A stretch of 20,347 nt of DNA from Deinococcus marmoris. Lineage in GTDB: Bacteria; Deinococcota; Deinococci; Deinococcales; Deinococcaceae. The notes beneath the pieces were generated by a model, which was given only the letters and a program-made list of their open reading frames with translations, did not search any database and was not told where the DNA came from. The DNA lies in the NCBI RefSeq assembly GCF_001949125.1, contig NZ_MSTI01000085.1:1-20347 (forward strand), in the 5' to 3' direction. The first letter of the stretch is position 1, and the number at the start of each line of letters is the position of its first letter. Of this stretch, positions 7,229-14,018 are shown piece by piece. The position numbers and the translations under genes were made by a program.

Positions 7229-8380
7229 TCACGGCGCACGGCCCTGTCCAGCGGCGTTCTGGCGTGCCATCGGCCATGGTGTGGCGGCGGGCGGGCTGCT
7301 GGTCTCAAGCGCGTAAAAGGTGCGGCCCGCGCCCACGTAGACGTGTCCATCCGGCCCGATCACTGGTGAGCCGAACACCGCGCCGTCCAGTTGCAGCGCC
7401 CACTGCGGCTGCCCGGTCAGGCTCAGGGCATGCAGCAGGCCGTCGCCCGTGCCGATATAGATCACGTCGCGGGCCAGGGCGGGCGAGCCGCCGATGCTCT
7501 GACCTACCTGCACTGTCCAGACCACGTCACCCGCCAGACTCAGGGCCGTCAGGTGGCCCCCGGTGTCGGCCACATAAATCCGGTTCGTACCTACAAGTGG
7601 CGTCGTCTCAACACTCTGCCCCGGACGGCTCCAGCGCACCTTGCCCGCTGGGTCAAGCGAGGTCAGCCCACTGGCTGTTCCCAGATACAGGTTGCCCCGC
7701 GCGTCAATGGCCGGGTTGGCGAACAGGGTAGAGCTGGCCGCGTACTGCCATCTGACCTGGCCCTGTGGGGTCAGGGCCAGCAACACGTTTTTGGCCCCCA
7801 CATAAACTGTGCCGTCCTTGCCCACCACGGGCGAGCCGCTGTAAAAGGACTTGACGGTGTGTTGCCAGAGGGTCTTGCCCTGCGGGTTCAGGGCGTACAG
7901 AAACGGCCCGCCCGCCGCGTAGATGGTGCCTCCCTTGCTCACCGCCGGGGACAGCACCGGGGAGTCGTCGATGTCTTTCTCCCAGCGGGTTTGGCCGTCC
8001 AGCCCCACGGCAGCCAGCTCGCCGACGCGGGCCAGCAGCACCATCTGGCCGGAGATGGCCGGGGTGTACAGCAGACGATCCCCCAGATCAAAACGCCAGT
8101 TGGTCTTGCCGGACGCCGCGTTCAAGGCCGCCGCGATTCCCTTGGCATCGGCCACGACGGCCTGGTCGCCCCCCGACACCACCACCGACGCCCCGGCCCA
8201 GCCCTGTCCCCTGACCGTCCAGAGAATCCTGGGAACGCCTCCCCCGCTGGGCACTGATGGTACTGACTGCGCCCCCAGCAGCGCGGCAGTCAGGGCCAGA
8301 CCGCCCACCACGCCGCCGACCCGGGGCAGCCAGCGCCGGATCAGCTGCCGGGTCACTGCCAGAATCATTGGCCGAATCAC
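7229..8380 (-). CDS. PQQ-like beta-propeller protein, exported or membrane-anchored
   Basis: 383 residues from GTG 8380. Basic residues then a hydrophobic helix (about 21-38, VGGVVGGLALTAALLGAQ) form a signal peptide or anchor. The rest is a run of about seven PQQ-like blades (PF13360/PF13570 type) with the repeated pattern G-SPVVGKDGTVYVGA-...-LLALTPQGQVRWQY. The GTG start is chosen because GGGAGG lies 6 nt upstream and it overlaps the preceding cytochrome's TGA (GTGA), a coupling signature; ATG 8368 is a weaker alternative. There is no methanol-dehydrogenase-type catalytic core, so this is a propeller scaffold (BamB-like) or a sensor of an electron donor rather than a recognised quinoprotein dehydrogenase. 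Its place between the CcoP-like gene and small membrane genes is unusual for an oxidase operon. Confidence 0.85.
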   Translation of the reverse strand: MIRPMILAVTRQLIRRWLPRVGGVVGGLALTAALLGAQSVPSVPSGGGVPRILWTVRGQGWAGASVVVSGGDQAVVADAKGIAAALNAASGKTNWRFDLGDRLLYTPAISGQMVLLARVGELAAVGLDGQTRWEKDIDDSPVLSPAVSKGGTIYAAGGPFLYALNPQGKTLWQHTVKSFYSGSPVVGKDGTVYVGAKNVLLALTPQGQVRWQYAASSTLFANPAIDARGNLYLGTASGLTSLDPAGKVRWSRPGQSVETTPLVGTNRIYVADTGGHLTALSLAGDVVWTVQVGQSIGGSPALARDVIYIGTGDGLLHALSLTGQPQWALQLDGAVFGSPVIGPDGHVYVGAGRTFYALETSSPPAATPWPMARQNAAGQGRAP

Positions 8381-9228
8381 TGGCCGCCTCCCGGTGGGCG
8401 CACAAACACACCGTCGGCCCGCTCCCAGGGCGAGTTGAAGGTGGGAATGGGATTCATGTCGTTCACGCCGCCTCCCGTGATGTCCAGCTCGCTGGGCGTG
8501 CCAGGAGGCGGCCCCATCACCGCGTTCAGGTAGGCCACCACATGCGCCAGGGCCACCTCGCCCTGATCGTTGCCCCATTCGGGCATCAACCCGTCCAGGC
8601 CGTACTTGACCAGTTGCCCCGTCCGGCTGGCGGGCAGTGTCCACAGCACCGAGTCGCCCTGAAGCGTGGCGGCCTCGAACGGCCCGGCCCGGCCCTGCCC
8701 GTCGCTGCCGTGGCACTGGGCGCATCTGCCCTGGAACAGCGCCGCGCCGTCCTGGAGCTGGGCGGTGGGCGCGGTCAGCGCAAAGACCGAGAACTCGCCC
8801 GTCAGATCAAACTTGTCGGGGAACGGTTCCACCGCTGGATCAGCGACCGCAGCTTGATACGAGCGCACCACCGCTGGCCTGGCCTGCATCACCGAGGCCG
8901 GTTCCGGCTCTTCCAGCGGGGCCAGGTGAAAGGCGAAGTACCACGCACCCCACAGTCCAAACATCACGAAGAAGACGGCCAGGAAACTGGGGATCGAGGC
9001 GTCCCCAGACTGGATCTCGTCGGATTCGAGCTGGGCCTGAACCTGATCGGCGGTTCTGGCCTCGGCGGCGGGACCCCGCTGCGGCTGGTGGTTCTGCGCC
9101 TGGGCCAGCGCGCCTTTGCGCTCTGCCTCCTGCTTTTGAGCGGGGCGGCGTGTGGGTGGCAGGCGTCCAGGCTGAGAAAGGTCAGACGGTACAGAATCAG
9201 GCTGCGGGGGGCGTTCGTCTTCAGGCAT
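8377..9228 (-). CDS. ccoP: Membrane-anchored mono-heme cytochrome c (CcoP-like)
   Basis: 283 residues. A long Q/P-rich, probably disordered cytoplasmic tail (1-78) precedes one membrane helix (79-101, IPSFLAVFFVMFGLWGAWYF). A cytochrome c domain follows with heme site CAQCH (169-173) and likely Met ligand in MPEWG (M215). Typical CcoP of cbb3 oxidases has two CxxCH sites; only one is present, and the N-terminal tail is longer than usual. It would receive electrons from soluble or lipoprotein cytochromes and pass them toward CcoO/CcoN on the outer face. ATG 9228 has GGAGG upstream and follows the previous stop by 3 nt; its own stop overlaps the propeller start. The gene symbol is by position and topology. 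Confidence 0.8.
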   Translation of the reverse strand: MPEDERPPQPDSVPSDLSQPGRLPPTRRPAQKQEAERKGALAQAQNHQPQRGPAAEARTADQVQAQLESDEIQSGDASIPSFLAVFFVMFGLWGAWYFAFHLAPLEEPEPASVMQARPAVVRSYQAAVADPAVEPFPDKFDLTGEFSVFALTAPTAQLQDGAALFQGRCAQCHGSDGQGRAGPFEAATLQGDSVLWTLPASRTGQLVKYGLDGLMPEWGNDQGEVALAHVVAYLNAVMGPPPGTPSELDITGGGVNDMNPIPTFNSPWERADGVFVRPPGGGQ

Positions 9229-9231
9229 GGC

Positions 9232-9417
9232 TCACTCCTCCCCCGGCTCTTTCCAGGTGGGCGTCTCCTGGAAAACGCCGTGCATCATGCGGTACTTGGG
9301 CAGTTCAGTCTCGGCGGGTTTGCCGGGGTTGTGAACCGCCAGCATCAGCAGCATGGTGATGGTCACGATGATGATCAGCGCCACCACGATCACGCCGACG
9401 ACGCCTGTGGAAATCAT
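9232..9417 (-). CDS. Small single-TM protein (CcoQ-like position)
   Basis: 61 residues: one long N-terminal membrane helix (about 5-28, GVVGVIVVALIIIVTITMLL) and a hydrophilic tail ending TPTWKEPGEE. It lies between CcoO and the CcoP-like gene, exactly where CcoQ sits in classical ccoNOQP operons, but shows no residues by which homology could be asserted. TGGAGAC upstream of ATG 9417 is an acceptable ribosome binding site, and the stop is 3 nt from the next start. A structural or stabilising subunit is inferred. Confidence 0.75.
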   Translation of the reverse strand: MISTGVVGVIVVALIIIVTITMLLMLAVHNPGKPAETELPKYRMMHGVFQETPTWKEPGEE

Positions 9418-9439
9418 GGCCGTCTCCAGTGTCGGACCT

Positions 9440-9946
9440 TCATTTGAGGGTCATCAGGTAAGCGCTGAGGGCGTCGAGATTTTCCTCGGACAGGTAGCCG
9501 AAACTGGGCATCCAGGTGCCAGGATTCAGGCGTTCGGGGTTCAGAAAATGAATCATCATCCACTCCTCGCTGGGCCACCGTGTGGCGACGTGCATCAGGT
9601 CTGGCCCCCGGCGGTGCTGCCCAAAAAACACCGGATTCTGATACACGTAATCGCCCGGGTGACTGACTGCGCCGATGTCGCCGGGCTGGTGAATGGTGGC
9701 AATCCCGGCTTCCGACAGCCGCACGTTCTGGCTGTGGCACTCCCAGCAGCCCGCCTGTGCGTACACCTGGCGGCCCCGCGCCTGCTGGGCGGTGTACTGC
9801 ACGGCCAGCGGCGTGGGCTGGTAATGGTTGGTGGCGTAGTACGGCAGCACCACGGTGGTCAGCACGGCCATCGAGAAGATCAGCAGACTCAAGGCCACTA
9901 AAATCCCGGTGTTGCCCTCAATGCTGTCGAACATCCGTTTAAGCAT
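9440..9946 (-). CDS. ccoO: cbb3-type oxidase mono-heme subunit CcoO
   Basis: 168 residues. N-terminal membrane anchor at about 13-37 (TGILVALSLLIFSMAVLTTV), then a cytochrome c domain with CWECH (67-71) followed by the CcoO-type SQNVR, the GDYVYQNPVFFG segment, RRGPDLMHVATRWP (112-125) and the Met ligand in MPSFGYL (M146). These match CcoO/FixO landmarks (CxxCHSQ-x-R, GPDLxRVGGRY, NMPAY). It is shorter than usual CcoO (about 200 residues or more). It hands electrons to CcoN at the outer face of the membrane. ATG 9946 has AGGGGGC upstream, 9 nt after the CcoN stop. Confidence 0.9.
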   Translation of the reverse strand: MLKRMFDSIEGNTGILVALSLLIFSMAVLTTVVLPYYATNHYQPTPLAVQYTAQQARGRQVYAQAGCWECHSQNVRLSEAGIATIHQPGDIGAVSHPGDYVYQNPVFFGQHRRGPDLMHVATRWPSEEWMMIHFLNPERLNPGTWMPSFGYLSEENLDALSAYLMTLK

Positions 9947-9955
9947 GGCCGCCCC

Positions 9956-11485
9956 CTAATCCGTCGCCGTGGCGGGCGGGAACGTGGGCTGCGGGCCAGG
10001 AGCCGGATCGCGCACGCTGGGGCCGGGCAGCAGGGCGGAGTCCGGCGCGTGCTGATCCACCCATGAGCGGTCATACACCGTGCGGACGATGTTGTACATG
10101 AAAATGATGTGCGAGACGATGATCAGCAGGCCGCCCCCGGCCACCGGCCACATCAGCGGCTGCGTGGGCCACACCGTGGAATCCATCCAGTCCTGACCAC
10201 CCACCCGCCAGTTGGCCGACTGAACCAGACCAGCGGTCTGAAGAAACAGCAGCAGGATCACCCAGCCGAGGCCGAACAGCGCGAAGTGCCACCACGCCAG
10301 CGACTTGGAGTATATGGGGTGGCCGGTCACGCGCGGAATCATGTAATACCCCGCCGCCAGCGCAATGGCGCTGAAGCCCGCCCCCATTGCCAGCATCGCG
10401 TGGCCCACCGTGAACTGCGAGAAATGCTCGTAGATGTTCAGGGTTCGCAGCGCCATGATCGAACCCTGCACCGAGGTCAGCAGGTAGCAGGTCAGCCCGA
10501 ACACCACAAAGGCCAGCACCGGGTCCTGGGCCAGCATCTGCGTGTTGGGCTGCACCGACTTGTACAGGTTCCACACGGAAGCGAACACCGGGATGAACAG
10601 GAAGATGGAGAACATGATCGCCTCGGTCTGAAGCCAGTAAGGCAGGGCGCTGGTGACGCTGTGGTGACCTCCTACCGGCGGGTACACGAAAATCAGGGTC
10701 CAGAAGCCTACCAGCGAGAGCCAGTGGCTGTAAATGGGCCGCCCGGTGATCTTGGGGATCAGGAAGTAAGCCAGCCCGAGGCCCACCGGCGTGTACCACA
10801 TGCCCAGAATGTTGTGGCCGAAAAACCAGTTGGTCACGTTGTCGTAGATGCCCTGATACGGATTGTTCAGCGGGTTGAGCCATAGTCCCTTGCCGATGAT
10901 GATGACGATGGGCAGGCCGATCACGGCGGACAGCGAATACCACAGGCTGACATACATTGGACGCTCGCGCCGGAACCGCACGGTGTTGACCAGGTTCAGG
11001 GTCGCGCACAGCAGCGCTCCCATCAGCAGTACGTCCACCGGCAGGATCGTCTCGGCGTACTCGCGGCCCCGGCTCATACCCAGCGAGATGGTCACCCAGG
11101 TGGTGATCCCGGCAATGTTCCACAGCCACACGCTGACGTGCGCCAGCCGCTCGCTCCACAGCGGGGCGCGGCACAGCCGGGGAACAATGAAGTACATACC
11201 CGCCACCGATCCCATGGACAGCCAGTACCACAACACCAGTTGCACATGCAGTTCGCGCATCTTGGACCACACCAGAAATTGCTGCAAGTCCAGCGGGATG
11301 TACGCCCAGATCTGCGGGTGGGCCATGTAGATGCCCATCAGCAGGCCGTAGGTCATGCCGATCAGCATCCAGACCGTGGCCGTCAAAAACATGCGGTAGG
11401 CGGCGGTGCCGGGCCGGGTGGGAAAGAACCAGTTGGGCCGGGGCGCGGTGGTAGGGGCAGCGGGCAGGCGGGCGGTTTGGGTCAT
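9956..11485 (-). CDS. ccoN: cbb3-type heme-copper oxidase catalytic subunit CcoN-like
   Basis: 509 residues with about 12 membrane helices. Landmarks: low-spin heme b His H80 in KMRELHVQ; CuB His H224 in WFFGHNILG; Y268 six residues before the CuB pair H274-H275 (VYPPVGGHH), the C-family cross-link tyrosine; heme b3 His H362 in FTVGHAM. The usual second low-spin heme b His two residues after H362 (the HxH motif) is Met364. No Glu is found at the NO-reductase position (H224+4 is Gly), and the tyrosine is kept, favouring O2 reduction. The C-terminus is a Pro/Ala-rich tail. CAGGAG lies 6 nt before ATG 11485. It couples quinol or cytochrome c oxidation to O2 reduction and proton pumping. Heme b ligation should be regarded as non-canonical. 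Confidence 0.93.
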   Translation of the reverse strand: MTQTARLPAAPTTAPRPNWFFPTRPGTAAYRMFLTATVWMLIGMTYGLLMGIYMAHPQIWAYIPLDLQQFLVWSKMRELHVQLVLWYWLSMGSVAGMYFIVPRLCRAPLWSERLAHVSVWLWNIAGITTWVTISLGMSRGREYAETILPVDVLLMGALLCATLNLVNTVRFRRERPMYVSLWYSLSAVIGLPIVIIIGKGLWLNPLNNPYQGIYDNVTNWFFGHNILGMWYTPVGLGLAYFLIPKITGRPIYSHWLSLVGFWTLIFVYPPVGGHHSVTSALPYWLQTEAIMFSIFLFIPVFASVWNLYKSVQPNTQMLAQDPVLAFVVFGLTCYLLTSVQGSIMALRTLNIYEHFSQFTVGHAMLAMGAGFSAIALAAGYYMIPRVTGHPIYSKSLAWWHFALFGLGWVILLLFLQTAGLVQSANWRVGGQDWMDSTVWPTQPLMWPVAGGGLLIIVSHIIFMYNIVRTVYDRSWVDQHAPDSALLPGPSVRDPAPGPQPTFPPATATD

Positions 11486-11525
11486 GGGCGGCTCCTGAAA
11501 TCTTCTGGACGTGGAAAGAGCTGAG

Positions 11526-11738
11526 CTAGCGTTCCGGCACGTACTGGGTGGTGACGTACAGGTACAGCGTGAAGGCCGCCAGGGCGATCAGCAGTGCCAG
11601 CACGCCCCACGCCAGCCACAGGGGCATCGGTTCGGGGCGGTCACTGATCTGGGTCTGGATAGGTGGGGTATGCTTCTCCATCTCGGCAGATGGCCGGACC
11701 GTTCTGGAGGCTGGATTCAGATCGCTGATCTGGGTCAA
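11526..11738 (-). CDS. Small single-TM protein starting at TTG, oxidase operon
   Basis: 70 residues. A polar N-terminus with a repeated TQISD (residues 2-6 and 29-33) precedes one membrane helix (about 41-62, WLAWGVLALLIALAAFTLYL) and a short tail VTTQYVPER. The start is TTG 11738: AAGGAG is placed 6 nt upstream, while the internal ATG 11681 has none. Family unknown. It lies between the diheme lipoprotein and CcoN with 40 nt gaps, so it is probably a small subunit or assembly helper. Confidence 0.7.
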   Translation of the reverse strand: MTQISDLNPASRTVRPSAEMEKHTPPIQTQISDRPEPMPLWLAWGVLALLIALAAFTLYLYVTTQYVPER

Positions 11739-11778
11739 GGTGTTCTCCTTTTAAATCCAGGAACTTCAGAACTCCCAA

Positions 11779-12714
11779 TCATTTCGGTGGATCAGGCAAC
11801 GAAGGAATGTTCTGCGGCACGCTGTTGTCGACCGACTGCAAGACCGGGTAGTGACTGTAAAACCGGTCCTTGAACACCGGGAAGGTGTCGGGATTGTCCT
11901 CGTCGCGGCCCAGGTAGCGCAGATAGCGCAGGATGCTCCATGCCTGCTGTTTGTCGATGACCTTCTCTGTCACCCAGCCGCGCATGGGCGTGCCGACAAT
12001 GCCATTTTCCAGAATCCACATCAGTTGACCGTCGCTGTAGCGCTGCACTTCCGGGGCCGTCAGGTCTGCCGGACGGGGTTGCAGGCTGCGTCCGGCAGGA
12101 CTGACGCCACGGGCGTTGGTGCCGTGGCAGGCCCCGCAGGTCTGCATGTAATTCTGGCGGCCCAGCACGATCTGCGCCGGGATGTCGGGCAGCGGGTTGG
12201 TGCGGGCGTCTTCGGGCATGATCAGCGTGCGGCTGCGGACATAGCGGGCCACCGCCTCCATCTGCGGGCGGGTCAGCACCAACTTCCAGGCGGGCATGCC
12301 GGTTCCAGGCACGCCCTCAGCGATGTAGCCCAATAGCTCGCCGTCGGTCAGGTTGCCGATACGTGGGGCGCGCAGGTCTGCCGGGTGCGGCAGGATATTG
12401 ACGCCGGATAGGCCCCGTCCCCGCAGTTCGGGACCATGACAGGCGGCGCACGTCGCGGCGAAGACCTGCCGCCCTTCGAGCAGCGTTGGACCGTCGTTGG
12501 GACGGGTCAGAACGATGTTTTTATAGCCTTCTGGCGGGCGCAAAGCACCGGCGTAACTGCGTAGGCCGCCCGACACACCTTCATAGTTGGTCGGCCCGCT
12601 GGCGCAGGCGCTGAGCAACCCAAGACCGAGCAGTGCGGCAACAACCAGCAGCGTCGCCCGGGGCTGTAAGGGCCGCCAGGGAAATTCAGTGCGGAAAACG
12701 GGTCGACTCGCCAT
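11779..12714 (-). CDS. Diheme cytochrome c lipoprotein
   Basis: 311 residues. Signal peptide with hydrophobic core (21-34) and lipobox LSAC (Cys37), so lipid-anchored on the outer side of the membrane. Two cytochrome c domains follow: CAACH (89-93) with probable Met ligand in GMPAW (M140), and CGACH (193-197) with TPMRGW (M244). Each domain carries a ...LPHPADL/RPADL segment and a YxADG/YSDGQL helix as in mono-heme class I cytochromes. It is the first gene of the oxidase operon and the likely electron donor to CcoO/CcoP. ATG 12714 has only a weak GGGGG upstream. Confidence 0.9.
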   Translation of the reverse strand: MASRPVFRTEFPWRPLQPRATLLVVAALLGLGLLSACASGPTNYEGVSGGLRSYAGALRPPEGYKNIVLTRPNDGPTLLEGRQVFAATCAACHGPELRGRGLSGVNILPHPADLRAPRIGNLTDGELLGYIAEGVPGTGMPAWKLVLTRPQMEAVARYVRSRTLIMPEDARTNPLPDIPAQIVLGRQNYMQTCGACHGTNARGVSPAGRSLQPRPADLTAPEVQRYSDGQLMWILENGIVGTPMRGWVTEKVIDKQQAWSILRYLRYLGRDEDNPDTFPVFKDRFYSHYPVLQSVDNSVPQNIPSLPDPPK

Positions 12715-13109
12715 AGCAGATGCCCCCGACCTTCAATACTCGTTGAGTGAGCGCACTGGGGACCGCAGCAGGGCGGAGAAAGTCGGTTCGAGTCTTTCGT
12801 GGCGGGTCCGTCTGTGTCGACCCCAAAGTGACCTCTTGCATCGCCGTGAAATGAAGCTTCAAAAAAGGTACAACGAACTTCGCAGACTGTAATTTTGCAA
12901 ACTGTTTGGTGGCGTGCATCTTAATCCCAGCTTAAGTTGCTGTCAAGCCTGACTTCTGACTGATCTCGTCTTCTCTGTGCAACAACATTCCGCTCTTCAA
13001 AAGGAGGCCGTGCCGTGGACTGTTCACCTCGCATTCCGGGCCTGCAGGCGGGCCTTATAGCCCCACCACTCCGGCGGGCAGCGTGGTGGCGGTCTCTCCT
13101 TCGGCATCG
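12715..13109. other. Leader of the oxidase operon and empty sequence beyond it
   Basis: The 12715-12910 part is about 200 nt of untranslated leader if the promoter at 12918-12946 is used. No protein gene is supported; frames crossing it lack ribosome binding sites. From 12947 to 13109 I see nothing recognisable. Confidence 0.5.
12918..12946 (-). promoter_or_regulatory. Sigma-70-type promoter for the oxidase operon
   Basis: On the minus strand: TTGACA (12941-12946), a 17 bp spacer, TAAGAT (12918-12923). The -35 is perfect and the -10 matches 4 of 6. A dyad CTTAA-N7-TTAAG (12920-12936) overlaps the spacer and -10, a candidate operator. Transcription would start near 12911 toward the diheme lipoprotein. 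Confidence 0.65.
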
Positions 13110-13343
13110 TCAAGAGCAGGTTCTTGCTCCCGGCCAGATTGCTGCCGTGCAGACTGGCGTTTTGCAGGCCTGCTTGAAATTGGCCCCTGGCGACTTGGCG
13201 GTGGACGCATGAAAACGAGAGAGGTCCAACGCCTCCAGAAAACAGCTCAGGACAACTTGCAGGTTGTTGCGATGCTGCTTGTGGGAACAGACAGTGAGCA
13301 TGGCAGAATAAAGCTGTCCAGCACGGTCACTTTCCTTTGGCAC
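13110..13343 (-). pseudogene. Possible IS66-like transposase tail
   Basis: A minus-strand frame open through this stretch reads AGQLYSAMLTVCSHKQHRNN and LQVVLSCFLEALDLSRF, which resembles the C-terminal helix region of IS66-type transposases (a VLETCRKQG...FLxEAL pattern). The rest is not conserved and no ribosome binding site is seen. It is immediately beside an IS110 remnant, which makes decayed mobile DNA likely, but chance similarity is possible. Confidence 0.25.
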
Positions 13344-13389
13344 ACCCTTATTTTGAGGCAGGAAGCCGTGCTGGACGTCCTTCCCCTAA

Positions 13390-13674
13390 ACTGAAAGATG
13401 TCAGATTTCCAAAACAGGGAATGCCAGACTGCGGCGGATTGCGTATCTTTCCGCGCTGGGCGCATCAAAATCGCAGAGCCGCTTACGGACGTATGACCGC
13501 GGGATGAGGGATTCGGGGAAGCCGGCCAAAGTGGCTTTGATCGCCCTGGGGCGCAAACTGCTGTGTATCGGATTGGCGGTCGTACGATCCGGACAGCCGT
13601 ACAATGACGGGTTTATTCTTCCCTGCGGCGGTGCTGGCCCAACGCCAATGCGGGACTTGACAGCAGCCCTATGA
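13390..13674 (+). pseudogene. IS110-family transposase C-terminal remnant
   Basis: Plus-strand frame from after a TAA at 13387 to TGA 13672. It reads ISKTGNARLRRIAYLSALGA, then SRLRTYDRGMRDSGKPAKVA, LIALGRKLLCIGLAVVRSGQ and PYN. This matches the C-terminal Transposase_20 part of IS110/IS1111 recombinases (GNARLRRxLY...ARGKPxKVAxxAxxRKLLxxLNAML). The N-terminal RuvC-like DEDD domain is missing and there is no start codon, so only about 80 conserved residues survive. It ends exactly against a truncated IS3 OrfA on the other strand, marking an old element-on-element rearrangement. Confidence 0.75.
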
Positions 13675-13941
13675 AACCCTATCTAGGATTTCCCGCTCCT
13701 GGCGCAGAATTTCGTTTTCTTTACGGAGCCGTCGGATCTCCCGTTGCTCTGGGGTCAGATGTTGCTTTCCCTGGCCAGGGAAAGCAGCCTCACCCTGTTC
13801 CTGTTCGGCCGTCAGCCATTTGCGGAGCAACGAGGCACCCTCACCCAACTCGCGGGCAGTGTGGGAGAGGTTGCCGCCCGTTCGGGCGAGCTGAACAGTG
13901 TCTCGTTTGAATTCGACGGAATGGAATCTGCGGTGGATCAT
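13669..13941 (-). pseudogene. Truncated IS3-family OrfA
   Basis: 90 residues, MIHRRFHSVEFKRDTVQLAR...: the OrfA helix-turn-helix (NLSHTARELGEGASLLRKWL) followed by the heptad-rich helix REIRRLRKENEILRQEREIL, then DRVS and stop. Normal IS3 OrfA continues with a KKA...FF-type stretch and then OrfB. Here it breaks off at the junction with the IS110 remnant and no OrfB follows. The start ATG 13941 has a run of CCTCC on the plus strand (GGAGG on the minus) just upstream, so it may still be translated. Non-functional on its own. Confidence 0.75.
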
Positions 13942-14018
13942 GCTGGTGCCTCCTCTTGTTGAGGCTTATCTCCATCTGCGCAAAACCCGGGGCACCCTCA
14001 CAGATGCCATGCTGCACG

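Noticed and set aside
8377..9228. Second heme site in the CcoP-like protein
   Set aside because: Only one CxxCH occurs in the 283 residues; other Cys pairs are absent.
8257..9447. Plus-strand 396-codon frame opposite the cytochrome genes
   Set aside because: Overlaps three well-supported minus-strand genes with coupled starts and shows no protein-like features.
10071..11270. Alternative 399-codon frame within ccoN
   Set aside because: Same strand but another frame, rich in R/A/G/P shadow residues; the CcoN frame has all the ligand motifs.
9956..11485. CcoN-like protein being a nitric oxide reductase
   Set aside because: The cross-link tyrosine (six before HH) is present, no Glu lies four after the CuB His, and CcoO/CcoP-like subunits accompany it, so an O2 reductase is favoured. 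An unusual NOR branch is not fully excluded.
12686..12919. 77-codon frame in the oxidase operon leader
   Set aside because: Its ATG overlaps the -10 hexamer so it could not be transcribed from that promoter; no ribosome binding site; it reads into the next gene out of frame.
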